In this document: positions 1 to 8,582 of the stretch, one piece after another
Layout of the letters: every line of letters begins with the position of its first letter
How positions within the stretch are numbered: position 1 is the stretch's first letter
Assembly (NCBI GenBank): GCA_036270655.1
Contig: DATBCD010000071.1
Span: forward strand, 13,018-77,017
Length of the DNA stretch: 64,000 nucleotides
Source of the DNA: VBCK01 sp036270655
GTDB taxonomy: Bacteria > Pseudomonadota > Gammaproteobacteria > Burkholderiales > Burkholderiaceae_F
Direction of reading: 5' to 3'
The notes under the pieces: model-generated
The model's database searches: none
Told to the model about the DNA's origin: nothing
What the model saw: the letters and a program-made list of their open reading frames with translations, nothing else
Translations under genes and position numbers: made by a program

Positions 1-1860
1 ATGGTGCGCGGATTGCAAGGCGAGCCGGGCTTAAATGGGACCATTCAGGCCGGCCATGTGGCCGCGGCGGCCAAGCACTTCCTGGCCGACGGCGGCACGC
101 GGGACGGCATCGACCAGGGCGACGCCGATATCGGCGAAGCGACGCTGATCGGCGTGCATGCCCAAGGCTATCCGGCGGCGATCGAAGCCGGCGTCATGAC
201 GATCATGGCCTCGTTTTCGAGCTGGCACGGCGTGAAGATGACCGGCAATCGCAGCCTGCTCACGGGCGTGCTCAAGCAGCGAATGGGCTTCGACGGATTC
301 GTCGTCAGCGATTGGAACAGTCACGGCCAGGTCCCTGGATGCACCAACCAGAGTTGTCCGGCCGCCGTCAATGCCGGTATCGACATGCTGATGGCACCGG
401 GCGACTGGAAGGCGCTGTACCGCAACATGGTCGCTCAGGTTCGAGCCGGCGACATTCCGCTTGCCCGCGTCGACGATGCCGTGCGCCGCATCCTGCGGGT
501 CAAGGCAAGGCTCGGATTGTTCGACCCGGCCCGGCCCTGGGAGGGACGCGCGGGCGTGCTCGCCAGCCCCGAGCACCGCGCGCTGGCGCGGGAGGCTGTG
601 CGCAAGTCGCTGGTGCTGCTGAAGAACAATGCAGGCGTGCTGCCGCTGCGCGCCTCGGGTCGCGTCCTGGTGGCGGGGCCGGGCGCCGACGACATCGGGT
701 TCCAGTCGGGCGGCTGGACCCTGTCGTGGCAGGGTGGGGAGAACAGGAACGGCGACTTTCCGCAGGGCCAGTCGATCTACGCCGCACTCCGGGAGGCGAT
801 CGGCGCCGGCGGCGGCAGCGTGGAGCTGAGCACGGACGGCCGATACGTGGTTCGGCCCGATGTTGCGGTCGTCGTGTTTGGCGAGCATCCGTACGCGGAG
901 GGCTGGGGCGATCTGAAGACGCTCGAATATCAATCAGGCGACAAGCGCGACCTGGCGCTGCTGCGCCGCCTGAAGGCGCAAGGCATTGCGGTGGTGTCGG
1001 TTTTTCTGTCGGGCCGGCCGCTGTGGGTGAACCCGGAGATCAACGCGTCCGACGCCTTCGTCGCCGCCTGGCTGCCCGGCTCGGAAGGCGGTGGCGTGGC
1101 CGATGTGCTGGTGGGCGATGCCTCGAAAGCGCCGCGCCATGACTTCGTCGGCAGGCTGGCGTTTTCCTGGCCCAGGACCGCGGCGCAAACTGGCCGCAGC
1201 CATTCCGTGCGATCAGGCCCGCCCCAGTTCGCCACCGGCGACGGCCTGAGCTACGAGGACCGCCGGGACGCGCCGGCACTGTCGGAGGTGTCGGGGGTCC
1301 GCGTGGCGGCGGCGAATTTTTCGAATTATCTGATCCACGGCCACGCGCAGCCGCCGTGGAAAATGCTGTTGCGGCACGGTGATCGAACGCTGCCGCTTGC
1401 CAGCGGCGCCGCCGCCGCGGACGTCGACCGCGTGGTGTCGGTTCGCGCGGTGGACGCCGGCGGCGTGCAGGAAGGCGGCCGCCAGCTCACCTGGTCCGGG
1501 CGGGGACCCGGCGAGGTGGCGATCGCCGGCCCACCGCTCGATATGCGGATGCTGAGCAACGGGGAAGCGTCCCTGCAGCTTGACTTCCGCCTCGACGAGA
1601 AACCCTCGGCGCTGACGCATCTGGCGATCGGATGCGGTCCGGGCTGCGGCGGCGCGGTGGACCTGACGCCGACGCTGAGCCAGGCCCCCCCGGGCCAGTG
1701 GCGCAGCCTGAAGATCAAGCTGTCGTGCTTTCGCGACGCCGGCGCGGACGTCTCGAAAGTGACGGAGCCGTTCGTATTGAATACCTCCGGCCGCCTGCGG
1801 CTGTCCCTGGCGACCGTGCAGCTGTCGTCGGACCCGGCCGGCGCAATCTGTCCGCGCTAG
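1..1860 (+). CDS. Beta-glucosidase, glycoside hydrolase family 3 (5' end outside window)
   Basis: Retaining glycosidase releasing glucose from beta-glucosides. 619 residues are visible. The ATG at base 1 is probably internal, because the N-terminal part of the GH3 TIM barrel is missing. The Lys-His pair at residues 25-26 (AKHFLADGG) and the nucleophile Asp104 in FVVSDW are present. The second (alpha/beta sandwich) domain follows from about residue 200. A C-terminal all-beta domain (about 430-619) resembles the galactose-binding-like extension of ExoP/Cel3-type exo-glucosidases. An export signal cannot be judged. The gene ends in TAG and is followed by 152 bases before the next gene. Family assignment is firm, substrate is inferred. 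Confidence 0.9.
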   Translation: MVRGLQGEPGLNGTIQAGHVAAAAKHFLADGGTRDGIDQGDADIGEATLIGVHAQGYPAAIEAGVMTIMASFSSWHGVKMTGNRSLLTGVLKQRMGFDGFVVSDWNSHGQVPGCTNQSCPAAVNAGIDMLMAPGDWKALYRNMVAQVRAGDIPLARVDDAVRRILRVKARLGLFDPARPWEGRAGVLASPEHRALAREAVRKSLVLLKNNAGVLPLRASGRVLVAGPGADDIGFQSGGWTLSWQGGENRNGDFPQGQSIYAALREAIGAGGGSVELSTDGRYVVRPDVAVVVFGEHPYAEGWGDLKTLEYQSGDKRDLALLRRLKAQGIAVVSVFLSGRPLWVNPEINASDAFVAAWLPGSEGGGVADVLVGDASKAPRHDFVGRLAFSWPRTAAQTGRSHSVRSGPPQFATGDGLSYEDRRDAPALSEVSGVRVAAANFSNYLIHGHAQPPWKMLLRHGDRTLPLASGAAAADVDRVVSVRAVDAGGVQEGGRQLTWSGRGPGEVAIAGPPLDMRMLSNGEASLQLDFRLDEKPSALTHLAIGCGPGCGGAVDLTPTLSQAPPGQWRSLKIKLSCFRDAGADVSKVTEPFVLNTSGRLRLSLATVQLSSDPAGAICPR

Positions 1861-2012
1861 CGCCCCGCCGCCTGTCTCGTCTCGAATCGTTCCTTGCGGG
1901 CCGCTCGATCCGGCCCGCCCCGCGCGCGCCGTTACACTAGCGTCGCCGGGCAACCAGACGCGGTTCGGCCGGTGCAGGCCGCCCGATCAGAACAATCGAG
2001 GGGAAAAGCGCG

Positions 2013-4064
2013 ATGGCGGAGTACACGACCGACAGGCTCAGGACCGTGGCTCTGGTCGGCCACGGGGCAGCCGGCAAGACCACGCTGGTCGAGCATCTGC
2101 TGGTGAAGTCGAAGATGATCGGCGCCGGGGGCGCGGTGGAGAAGGGCACGACCGTGTCCGACTTCGACCCGCTGGAGAAGACCGCGCAGCATTCCTTGCG
2201 CTCGGCCCTCGTGCATCTGGACTGGCGCGATGTGCGCATCCACCTGATCGATACGCCGGGCTATCCGGACTTCGTCGGGCACGCGATCGGCGCGCTCGAC
2301 GCGGTCGAGACGGTGGCGGTGGTGGTCAACGCGTCGGCGGGCATCGAGCTGACGACGCGCCGGATGATGGACTGGGCGCGGCAGCGCAACCTGTGCCGGA
2401 TGATCGTGATCAACAAGATCGACGCCGAGAACCTGAATCTGCCCGCGCTGCTGGCCCAGCTGCAGGAGGTTTTCGGCCCCGAATGCCTGCCGATCAACCT
2501 GCCCGCCGAGCGGGGCGCGCGGGTGATCGATTGCTTCGCCGAGGACCACGGCCAGGCCGATTTCATGTCCGTGGCCGACGTGCATCGGAGCGTGATGGAG
2601 CAGGTGGTCGAGGTCGACGAAGGGGCGATGACGCGCTACCTGGAGCAGGGCAGCGTGGACCCGGCCACGCTGCACGCGCCGCTGGAGAAGGCGCTGCGCG
2701 AGGGCCATCTGGTGCCGGTCTGCTTCACCTCGGCGCGCACCGGGGCCGGCGTGCAGGACCTGCTGGAAGTGTTCGCCCGCCATCTTCCGCACCCGGGCGA
2801 GGGCAACCCGCCGATGTTTTTCGCGGGGCCGGGCCCGGACGCGCGCTCGTTCCGGTCCGAGCCGGATGCGGCCCGCCACGTGCTGGCCCACGTGTTCAAG
2901 ATTGTCAACGATCCGTACATCGGCCGGATCGGCATCTTCCGCGTGCACCAGGGCTCGATCACGCGCGACACGCAGCTGTACGTCGGCGAGAGCAAGAAAG
3001 CGTTCAAGGTCGCCCACCCGCTGCTGCTGATGGGCAAGGACACGGTCGAAGTCCCGCGCCTGGTGCCGGGCGACATCGGGGCCATCGCCAAGGTCGAGGA
3101 GATCGTATTCGACTGCGTGCTGCACGATTCGCGCGACGAAGACCAGATCCGGATGAAGCCGCTGGAGTTTCCGCGGCCGATGTTCGGGCTGGCGATCGAG
3201 CCGTCGCGGCGCGGCGACGAAGGGCGGATCTCGGAAGTGCTGACCAAGCTGGCGGCCGAAGACCCGACGCTGCTGGTCGAGCATGACGTGGTCCAGAACG
3301 AGACCGTGCTGCGCGGACTGTCCGAGCTGCATCTGAGGTCGGTGCTGGAGCGGATGGTGGTGCAGTACAAGCTGGAGGTCTCGACCCGCCCGCCCCGGAT
3401 ACCGTACCGCGAGACCATCACGGCCAACGCCGAAGGGCACGCCCGCCACAAGAAGCAGACCGGGGGCGCGGGGCAATTCGGCGAGGTCTTCCTGCGGGTC
3501 GAGCCGCTGGCGCGAGGCGCCGGCTTCGAGTTCGTCGACCAGGTCAAGGGCGGCGTGATCCCCTACCAGTTCATCCCGGCCGTCGAAAAAGGCGTGCGCG
3601 AGGTGCTGGCCCACGGTCACGTGGCCGGCTACCCGCTGCAGGACGTGCGGGTGATCGTCTACGACGGCAAGCACCACCCGGTCGATTCCAAAGAAGTGGC
3701 TTTCGTCGCCGCCGGCCGCAAGGCGTTCCTGGATGCACTGGCCAAGGCGCGTCCGATCGTGCTCGAGCCGATCGTGAACGTGCAGATCGTCAGTCCCGAT
3801 TCCAACATGGGCGACATCACCGGCGACCTGTCGTCGCGCCGGGGCCAGGTCACCGGAACGGGAAACCTCGCCGGGGGATTGATGGTCGTGTCGGGGGCCG
3901 TTCCGCTGTCCGAACTGGACGGCTACGCGGGCCGCCTGAAGGCGATGACGCAGGGCAATGGCACCTACTCGATGGAGCTGTCCCACTATGAGCCGGTGCC
4001 GCCCAACATCCAGCAGCAGCTCGCCGCAGAGCACAAGGCGCATCGCAAGGAGGAGGAGGACTGA
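2013..4064 (+). CDS. Elongation factor G-like GTPase (EF-G2 type)
   Basis: Translational GTPase of 683 residues. The P-loop GHGAAGKT is at residues 16-23, the G3 motif DTPGYPDF follows at about 80, and NKID (G4) at about 131. Domains II-V follow, including the domain IV and V signatures near the C-terminus. It is shorter than canonical FusA (about 700) and stands alone rather than beside rpsL/rpsG/tuf, which marks it as the paralogous EF-G-like group found in many Burkholderiales. Its exact role is unsettled in that group. The start ATG is preceded by GAGGGGAAA. A possible -10 (TACACT, 1933-1938) lies upstream without a good -35. Confidence 0.9.
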   Translation: MAEYTTDRLRTVALVGHGAAGKTTLVEHLLVKSKMIGAGGAVEKGTTVSDFDPLEKTAQHSLRSALVHLDWRDVRIHLIDTPGYPDFVGHAIGALDAVETVAVVVNASAGIELTTRRMMDWARQRNLCRMIVINKIDAENLNLPALLAQLQEVFGPECLPINLPAERGARVIDCFAEDHGQADFMSVADVHRSVMEQVVEVDEGAMTRYLEQGSVDPATLHAPLEKALREGHLVPVCFTSARTGAGVQDLLEVFARHLPHPGEGNPPMFFAGPGPDARSFRSEPDAARHVLAHVFKIVNDPYIGRIGIFRVHQGSITRDTQLYVGESKKAFKVAHPLLLMGKDTVEVPRLVPGDIGAIAKVEEIVFDCVLHDSRDEDQIRMKPLEFPRPMFGLAIEPSRRGDEGRISEVLTKLAAEDPTLLVEHDVVQNETVLRGLSELHLRSVLERMVVQYKLEVSTRPPRIPYRETITANAEGHARHKKQTGGAGQFGEVFLRVEPLARGAGFEFVDQVKGGVIPYQFIPAVEKGVREVLAHGHVAGYPLQDVRVIVYDGKHHPVDSKEVAFVAAGRKAFLDALAKARPIVLEPIVNVQIVSPDSNMGDITGDLSSRRGQVTGTGNLAGGLMVVSGAVPLSELDGYAGRLKAMTQGNGTYSMELSHYEPVPPNIQQQLAAEHKAHRKEEED

Positions 4065-4166
4065 CCCCCCTTCGCGCCTGGCGGCGCTGCGGAGGGACCT
4101 CAAAGCCCCTTGAAAGCGGTGCAAACCGCCCCCATCCTTGGACGGCGGAACAACGCGTTTGACCCT

Positions 4167-4172
4167 TATAAT
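4167..4172 (+). promoter_or_regulatory. Consensus -10 box upstream of fmdB-like gene
   Basis: A perfect TATAAT lies 32 bases upstream of the ATG at 4204. No good -35 hexamer is visible 16-18 bases further upstream. It would start a short leader serving the zinc-ribbon, DUF502, aspS and nudB run. Confidence 0.45.
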
Positions 4173-4203
4173 TCAGACAGTTAACCTCGAATCGAGGCGC
4201 AGA

Positions 4204-4506
4204 ATGCCGATCTATGCCTACAAATGCTCATCTTGCGGTCACGCCCAGGACGTGCTGCAGAAGGTGTCGGATGCACTTTTGACGAACTGTCCCCAGTGCC
4301 ACGCTGCGACGTTCTCAAAGCAACTGACCGCCGCCGGATTCCAGTTGCGCGGCAGCGGCTGGTACGCGACCGACTTCAAGAACGGATCGAGCAAGCCCGA
4401 GGGCACGAGCGAGCCCAAGGCTCCCGCCGCGGGCGACACGCCCAAGGCCGAGAAAGCCGCGGCCAGCGGGTCCTGCGGGCACGGGGGCTGCTCGGCCTGC
4501 AGTTGA
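4204..4506 (+). CDS. FmdB-family zinc-ribbon protein
   Basis: Small protein of 100 residues. The N-terminal MPIYAYKC begins the FmdB/CxxC zinc ribbon with two CxxC pairs (CSSC and CPQC). A Pro/Ala/Lys-rich linker and a C-terminal Cys/Gly-rich tail (SCGHGGCSACS) follow. The start is the ATG with GAGG 6 bases upstream; an in-frame ATG at 4138 would add an unconserved extension. In Burkholderiales it typically precedes the DUF502 gene and aspS, as here. The name comes from a formamidase regulator in Methylophilus; its function in this setting is unknown. Confidence 0.88.
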   Translation: MPIYAYKCSSCGHAQDVLQKVSDALLTNCPQCHAATFSKQLTAAGFQLRGSGWYATDFKNGSSKPEGTSEPKAPAAGDTPKAEKAAASGSCGHGGCSACS

Positions 4507-4520
4507 CGCGTTGAGGGGGT

Positions 4521-4540
4521 GCGAGCCGGCTGCGGCTCGC
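4521..4540 (+). other. Hairpin between fmdB-like gene and DUF502 gene
   Basis: GCGAGCC and GGCTCGC form a perfect 7-base-pair stem around a 6-base loop, 15 bases after the stop codon. No T-run follows, so it is not a classic terminator. It could act as an mRNA stability or attenuation structure inside the operon. Confidence 0.3.
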
Positions 4541-4622
4541 CGCGGGTGTCAACCCGACACACCGGCCTGTTAGATTAAGTTGCGGCGCTTGCACGCGGGG
4601 CCGTGCAGCCAGGAGAGGCATT

Positions 4623-5264
4623 TTGCGCCCGCCTTCGCCAAAACCAACCAAGATGCTGAAGAAGTACCTGATCACCGGCCTGCTGATCTGGGTGCCGCTG
4701 GCATTCACGATCTGGGTGCTGGACCTGATCGTCTCCAGCATGGACCGCACGCTGCTGCTGCTGCCGCCGCCCTGGCGACCCGAAAGCTGGCTCGGGTTCC
4801 AGTTGCCCGGCGCCGGCCTGCTGCTGTCGGCGCTGGTACTGCTGCTCACCGGCATGGCCGCCGCCAATATCATGGGGCAGCGCCTGGTGCGGTGGTGGGA
4901 GGGGCTGTTATCGCGCATTCCGATCGTGCGGTCGATCTACTCGAGCGTCAAGCAGGTCTCCGATACGCTGCTGTCGCCCGATGGGAATTCGTTCCGCCGT
5001 GCCGTGCTGGTGGAGTTTCCGCAGCGCGGCCAGTGGTCGGTCGCGTTCGTGGTGGGCGCGCCCAACGATCGGGTCACGGGTGGACTGGACGGAGACTTCG
5101 TGGTGGTTTACGTGCCGACGGCGCCCAACCCGACTTCCGGCTACACGCTGATCGTTCCGCAAACCGAAGTGCGGGACCTCGACATGACCGTGGACGACGC
5201 GCTGAAATTCGTGATCTCGCTCGGCGTGGTCGGCGCGCAACAGAATTCGAAAGGTCAACCATGA
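4623..5264 (+). CDS. DUF502 family inner-membrane protein
   Basis: 213-residue membrane protein. Two hydrophobic segments (about residues 13-35 and 55-78) precede a soluble domain with the family signature RIPIVRSIYSSVKQV and an ending of conserved GG/PTAPNPTSGY type. The start is TTG with AGGAGAGG at 4611-4618 in good position; the ATG at 4653 (MLKKYL) lacks a ribosome site and is the alternative. The stop overlaps the aspS start as ATGA. Function is unknown in the family; the neighbourhood with aspS is conserved. Confidence 0.87.
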   Translation: MRPPSPKPTKMLKKYLITGLLIWVPLAFTIWVLDLIVSSMDRTLLLLPPPWRPESWLGFQLPGAGLLLSALVLLLTGMAAANIMGQRLVRWWEGLLSRIPIVRSIYSSVKQVSDTLLSPDGNSFRRAVLVEFPQRGQWSVAFVVGAPNDRVTGGLDGDFVVVYVPTAPNPTSGYTLIVPQTEVRDLDMTVDDALKFVISLGVVGAQQNSKGQP

Positions 5265-7069
5265 GAACCGAATACTGCGGACTGATCGACGAGCGGTTCA
5301 TCGGTCAGTCGGTCGACCTGTACGGCTGGGTGCATCGCCGGCGGGACCATGGGGGCGTGATTTTCATCGACCTGCGCGATCGCGAGGGACTGGTGCAGGT
5401 CGTGTGCGACCCGGACCGGCCGCAGGTGTTCGCGACGGCCGAAGGCGCTCGCAACGAGTACTGCGTTCGGGTCGAAGGCGCCGTTCGGCGTCGCCCCGAG
5501 GGCACGGGCAACGCCGCGCTGTTCAGCGGGCAGGTCGAGGTGCTGTGCGAGCGGCTGACGGTGCTGAACCCCTCGGTGCCGCCGCCATTCCAGCTCGACG
5601 AGGAGGACCTGTCCGAGGCGACGCGGCTCACCCACCGTGTGATCGACCTGCGGCGCCCGGTGATGCAGCGCAATCTTCGGCTGCGCTTTCAGGTCACGCG
5701 AACCGTCCGCCAGTACCTGGACTCGCGCGGATTCATCGACATCGAGACGCCGATGCTGACCAAGAGCACTCCGGAAGGCGCGCGCGACTACCTGGTTCCG
5801 TCGCGCGTGCACGAGGGGATGTTCTTCGCGCTGCCGCAGTCGCCGCAGCTTTTCAAGCAGCTGCTGATGGTGGCCGGATTCGACCGTTACTATCAGATCA
5901 CCAAGTGCTTCCGTGATGAGGATCTGCGCGCGGACCGCCAGCCCGAATTCACCCAGATCGACGTCGAGACCTCGTTTCTGACCGAAAGCGAGATCCGTGC
6001 GCTGATGGAGGATCTGATCCGCACGGTGTTTGCTCAGGCGCTCGGGGTCGAGCTGCCGAGCCCGTTTCCGGTGATCACCCACCAGGAGGCGATCAGCCGG
6101 TACGGCTCCGACAAGCCGGACCTGCGCGTGCCGCTGGAGCTGACCGACCTGACGGACGTGATGCACGACGTCGAGTTCAAAGTGTTCCGCGGCGCCGCCG
6201 AGCTCGCCGACGGACGGGTGGCGGCGCTGCGCGTGCCGGCCGGCGGGCAGATGCCGCGCTCGGAGATCGATTCGTATACGCAGTTCGTCGCGATCTACGG
6301 CGCCAAGGGCCTGGCCTATATCAAGGTCAACGAGCGCGGCCGCGGGCGGGAGGGGCTGCAGTCGCCCGTCGTGAAGAATCTGCACGACCGGGCGCTGCAG
6401 CAGATCGTCGAGCGCACGGGAGCGCAGGACGGCGACCTGATCTTCTTCGGAGCCGACCGCGCCCGCATCGTGGCCGACAGCCTCGGGGCCTTGCGCACGC
6501 GGATCGGACATTCCGAATTCGGCCGCAGCCACGGTCTGTTCGAAGCCGGCTGGCGCCCGGTCTGGGTGATCGACTTTCCGATGTTCGAGTTCGATGAAGA
6601 GGAGCAGCGCTGGGTCGCTGCCCACCATCCGTTCACGTCGCCCAAGGACGGCCACGAGGATTACCTGGAATCGGATCCGGGCCGGTGCCGGGCCAAGGCC
6701 TACGACATGGCGCTGAACGGCTGGGAAATCGGCGGCGGATCGGTGCGGATCCACCGCGCCGACGTGCAGAGCAAGGTGTTCCAGGCCCTCAAAATCGGCC
6801 CCGAGGAGGCACGCGCCAAGTTCGGCTTCCTGCTGGATGCGCTGCAGTACGGCGCGCCGCCGCACGGCGGCATCGCGTTCGGCCTGGACCGGATCGTCAC
6901 GATGATGGCGGGCGCGGAGTCGATCCGGGACGTGATCGCCTTCCCCAAGACCCAGCGCGCCCAGGACCTGCTGACACAGGCCCCATCGCCGGTGGACGAG
7001 CGCCAGCTCAGGGAACTGCACATCCGCGTGCGCAGCGGCGAGCCCAAGGTCGCGGCGCCGGGTCACTGA
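5261..7069 (+). CDS. aspS: Aspartyl-tRNA synthetase
   Basis: Class II aminoacyl-tRNA synthetase charging tRNA-Asp, 602 residues, the usual bacterial length. An N-terminal OB-fold anticodon-binding domain (about 1-110, GWVHRRRDHGG) is followed by the catalytic core with motif 2 (FRDEDLRADRQPEFTQ). The bacterial GAD insertion domain is next, and motif 3 (GIAFGLDRIV) is near the C-terminus. The ATG overlaps the DUF502 stop codon, implying translational coupling. Whether it is discriminating or also mischarges tRNA-Asn cannot be decided without checking for gatCAB and asnS elsewhere. Confidence 0.97.
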   Translation: MRTEYCGLIDERFIGQSVDLYGWVHRRRDHGGVIFIDLRDREGLVQVVCDPDRPQVFATAEGARNEYCVRVEGAVRRRPEGTGNAALFSGQVEVLCERLTVLNPSVPPPFQLDEEDLSEATRLTHRVIDLRRPVMQRNLRLRFQVTRTVRQYLDSRGFIDIETPMLTKSTPEGARDYLVPSRVHEGMFFALPQSPQLFKQLLMVAGFDRYYQITKCFRDEDLRADRQPEFTQIDVETSFLTESEIRALMEDLIRTVFAQALGVELPSPFPVITHQEAISRYGSDKPDLRVPLELTDLTDVMHDVEFKVFRGAAELADGRVAALRVPAGGQMPRSEIDSYTQFVAIYGAKGLAYIKVNERGRGREGLQSPVVKNLHDRALQQIVERTGAQDGDLIFFGADRARIVADSLGALRTRIGHSEFGRSHGLFEAGWRPVWVIDFPMFEFDEEEQRWVAAHHPFTSPKDGHEDYLESDPGRCRAKAYDMALNGWEIGGGSVRIHRADVQSKVFQALKIGPEEARAKFGFLLDALQYGAPPHGGIAFGLDRIVTMMAGAESIRDVIAFPKTQRAQDLLTQAPSPVDERQLRELHIRVRSGEPKVAAPGH

Positions 7070-7095
7070 GTCGAGTTGCGGCGGCGCGCCGAGCG

Positions 7096-7560
7096 GTGTT
7101 CAAGATCCCCGAATCGGTGCTGGTCGTGATCTATACGCCGGCGCTGCAGACCCTGTTGCTGGAGCGCGTCGATCACCCGGGATTCTGGCAATCGGTCACC
7201 GGGAGCCTGGCCGATCCGCATGAGCCGCTACCGGCGGCCTGCGCCCGTGAGGTCGAGGAAGAGACCGGCTGGCGCGCCGCGGCGGGCGACTTCGACGACT
7301 GGGCCATCGAGCACGAGTACGCGATCTTCCCGCAGTGGCGCCACCGCTACGCGCCGGGCGTAACCCGCAACCGCGAGCACGTGTTCGGTCTGCGCGTCGC
7401 GCAGCCCTTCGCGCCGCGTCTGGCGCCCGATGAGCACACGCAGTCGCGCTGGCTGGGCTGGCGCGAGGCGGCCGATGCCTGCTTTTCCTGGACCAACGCG
7501 CAGGCGATCCGCTTGCTGCCGGAACTCAATTCACGCGCACAGCGAGAAAGTGGGCCATAG
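7096..7560 (+). CDS. nudB: Dihydroneopterin triphosphate diphosphatase (Nudix)
   Basis: Nudix hydrolase of 154 residues, matching NudB, which removes pyrophosphate from dihydroneopterin triphosphate in folate synthesis. The Nudix box runs from GSLADPHE through REVEEETGW, with one residue more than the standard spacing between the first Gly and Glu. The start chosen is GTG, giving FKIPESVLVVIYTP, which lines up with the family N-terminus. It sits 26 bases after aspS, the common Burkholderiales order. A hairpin repeat array begins just after the stop. Confidence 0.88.
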   Translation: MFKIPESVLVVIYTPALQTLLLERVDHPGFWQSVTGSLADPHEPLPAACAREVEEETGWRAAAGDFDDWAIEHEYAIFPQWRHRYAPGVTRNREHVFGLRVAQPFAPRLAPDEHTQSRWLGWREAADACFSWTNAQAIRLLPELNSRAQRESGP

Positions 7561-7569
7561 AACTCTGCG

Positions 7570-7776
7570 GCGGAGTGAGCAATAGGACTCCCCTCTCCCG
7601 TTACGAGAGAGGAAGCAATCGAACTCCCCCTCTTCCGGTTGCGGGAGAGGAAGCAATAAAACTCCTCTCTCCTGTTGCGGGAGAGGAAGCATGGAACCCC
7701 CCTCTCCCGCTTGCGGGAGAGGAAGCATGGAACCGCCCCCTCTCCCGCTTGCGGGAGAGGGCCGGGGAGAGGGTCG
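7570..7776 (+). repeat. Tandem array of hairpin repeat (REP-like), about 5-6 units
   Basis: Units of 36-38 bases repeat with a core CTCTCCCGC-TT-GCGGGAGAG that folds on itself, joined by a short linker (GAAGCAATNNAACTCC or GAAGCATGGAACC). Successive linkers start at about 7579, 7615, 7653, 7689 and 7725. The earlier units are more decayed and the last ends in GCCGGGGAGAGGGT. Open reading frames read through it on both strands, but the encoded peptides are repeat artefacts. Confidence 0.85.
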
Positions 7777-7796
7777 TAGCGAAGGTTGAGCACTCA

Positions 7797-8582
7797 ATGA
7801 AATTCCGCACCGCAACCTACAACATCTGCAAAGGAGCCACCGGCATCGCCGGCCGCTCCCGCGTGCACGACATACGACTGGCGTTGCACCTGATCGACGC
7901 CGACCTGGTGTTCCTTCAGGAAGTCCAGGACCGCAACGATCGGCGACAGCCCGGCCGATTGCAGCGCCCGGCGGCCGCGCAGCTCGACTTCCTGGCCACC
8001 AGCGGCTACGCTCATAGCGCCTACGGCATCAACGCGATTTACGCGCATGGGCACCACGGCAATGCGATCCTGTCGCGTTACCCGATCACCAGCTATACCA
8101 ACCACGACATTTCGGATCACGCGCTGGAGCGGCGCGGCATGCTGCACGCGGTGGTCGAGCCGGGCGGTGGCGTGCCGCCCATTCATCTGATCTGTCTGCA
8201 CCTCGGACTGGTCAAGATCAGCCGCGTGCGCCAGGCGCGCTTCGTCAGCGACTTCGTCGAGCAGGAGATTCCGGCCAGCGCGCCGCTGATCATGGCGGGC
8301 GATTTCAACGACTGGCAGCGGCGGGTCGACGTGGAGCTGCGCCGGCGCCTGACGGTGACGGAGGTCTGCGACGGCGCGGAGCCGGCCTGGATCGACCGCC
8401 TGCTGCCATGGCGGCAGCGGCCGCGGCTGGCCCGCACGTTCCCCAGCGTCGCGCCCTGGCTTCGTCTGGACCGGATCTACGTGCGTGGCCTGGGCGTGCG
8501 TGCGACGCGCGTTCCGCGCGGACGGTCCTGGGCGCGCCGCTCCGACCATGTGCCATTGATTGCCGACCTGGAGCTTTCTTGA
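7797..8582 (+). CDS. Endonuclease/exonuclease/phosphatase family protein (YbhP-like)
   Basis: 261 residues of the EEP fold. Visible motifs are VFLQEVQD (metal-binding Glu), GDFNDW and the C-terminal RSDHVPLIADL with the catalytic His. The ATG (MKFRTATYNI) is chosen because upstream frame is repeat sequence. The next gene starts at a TTG inside this stop codon. The pair corresponds to ybhP-clsB of enterobacteria. Substrate of YbhP-type proteins is not established; phospholipid metabolism is inferred from the partner gene. Confidence 0.88.
   Translation: MKFRTATYNICKGATGIAGRSRVHDIRLALHLIDADLVFLQEVQDRNDRRQPGRLQRPAAAQLDFLATSGYAHSAYGINAIYAHGHHGNAILSRYPITSYTNHDISDHALERRGMLHAVVEPGGGVPPIHLICLHLGLVKISRVRQARFVSDFVEQEIPASAPLIMAGDFNDWQRRVDVELRRRLTVTEVCDGAEPAWIDRLLPWRQRPRLARTFPSVAPWLRLDRIYVRGLGVRATRVPRGRSWARRSDHVPLIADLELS

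Noticed and set aside
1932..4124. Long minus-strand frame (about 730 codons) opposite the EF-G-like gene
   Set aside because: Composition is His/Arg/Gln-rich as expected for an antisense shadow; the plus strand encodes a complete GTPase.
7570..7776. Possible CRISPR array of 36-38-base repeats
   Set aside because: The repeated unit is the hairpin itself, the between-unit segments are near-identical short linkers, and no cas gene is nearby. It is a hairpin repeat array.
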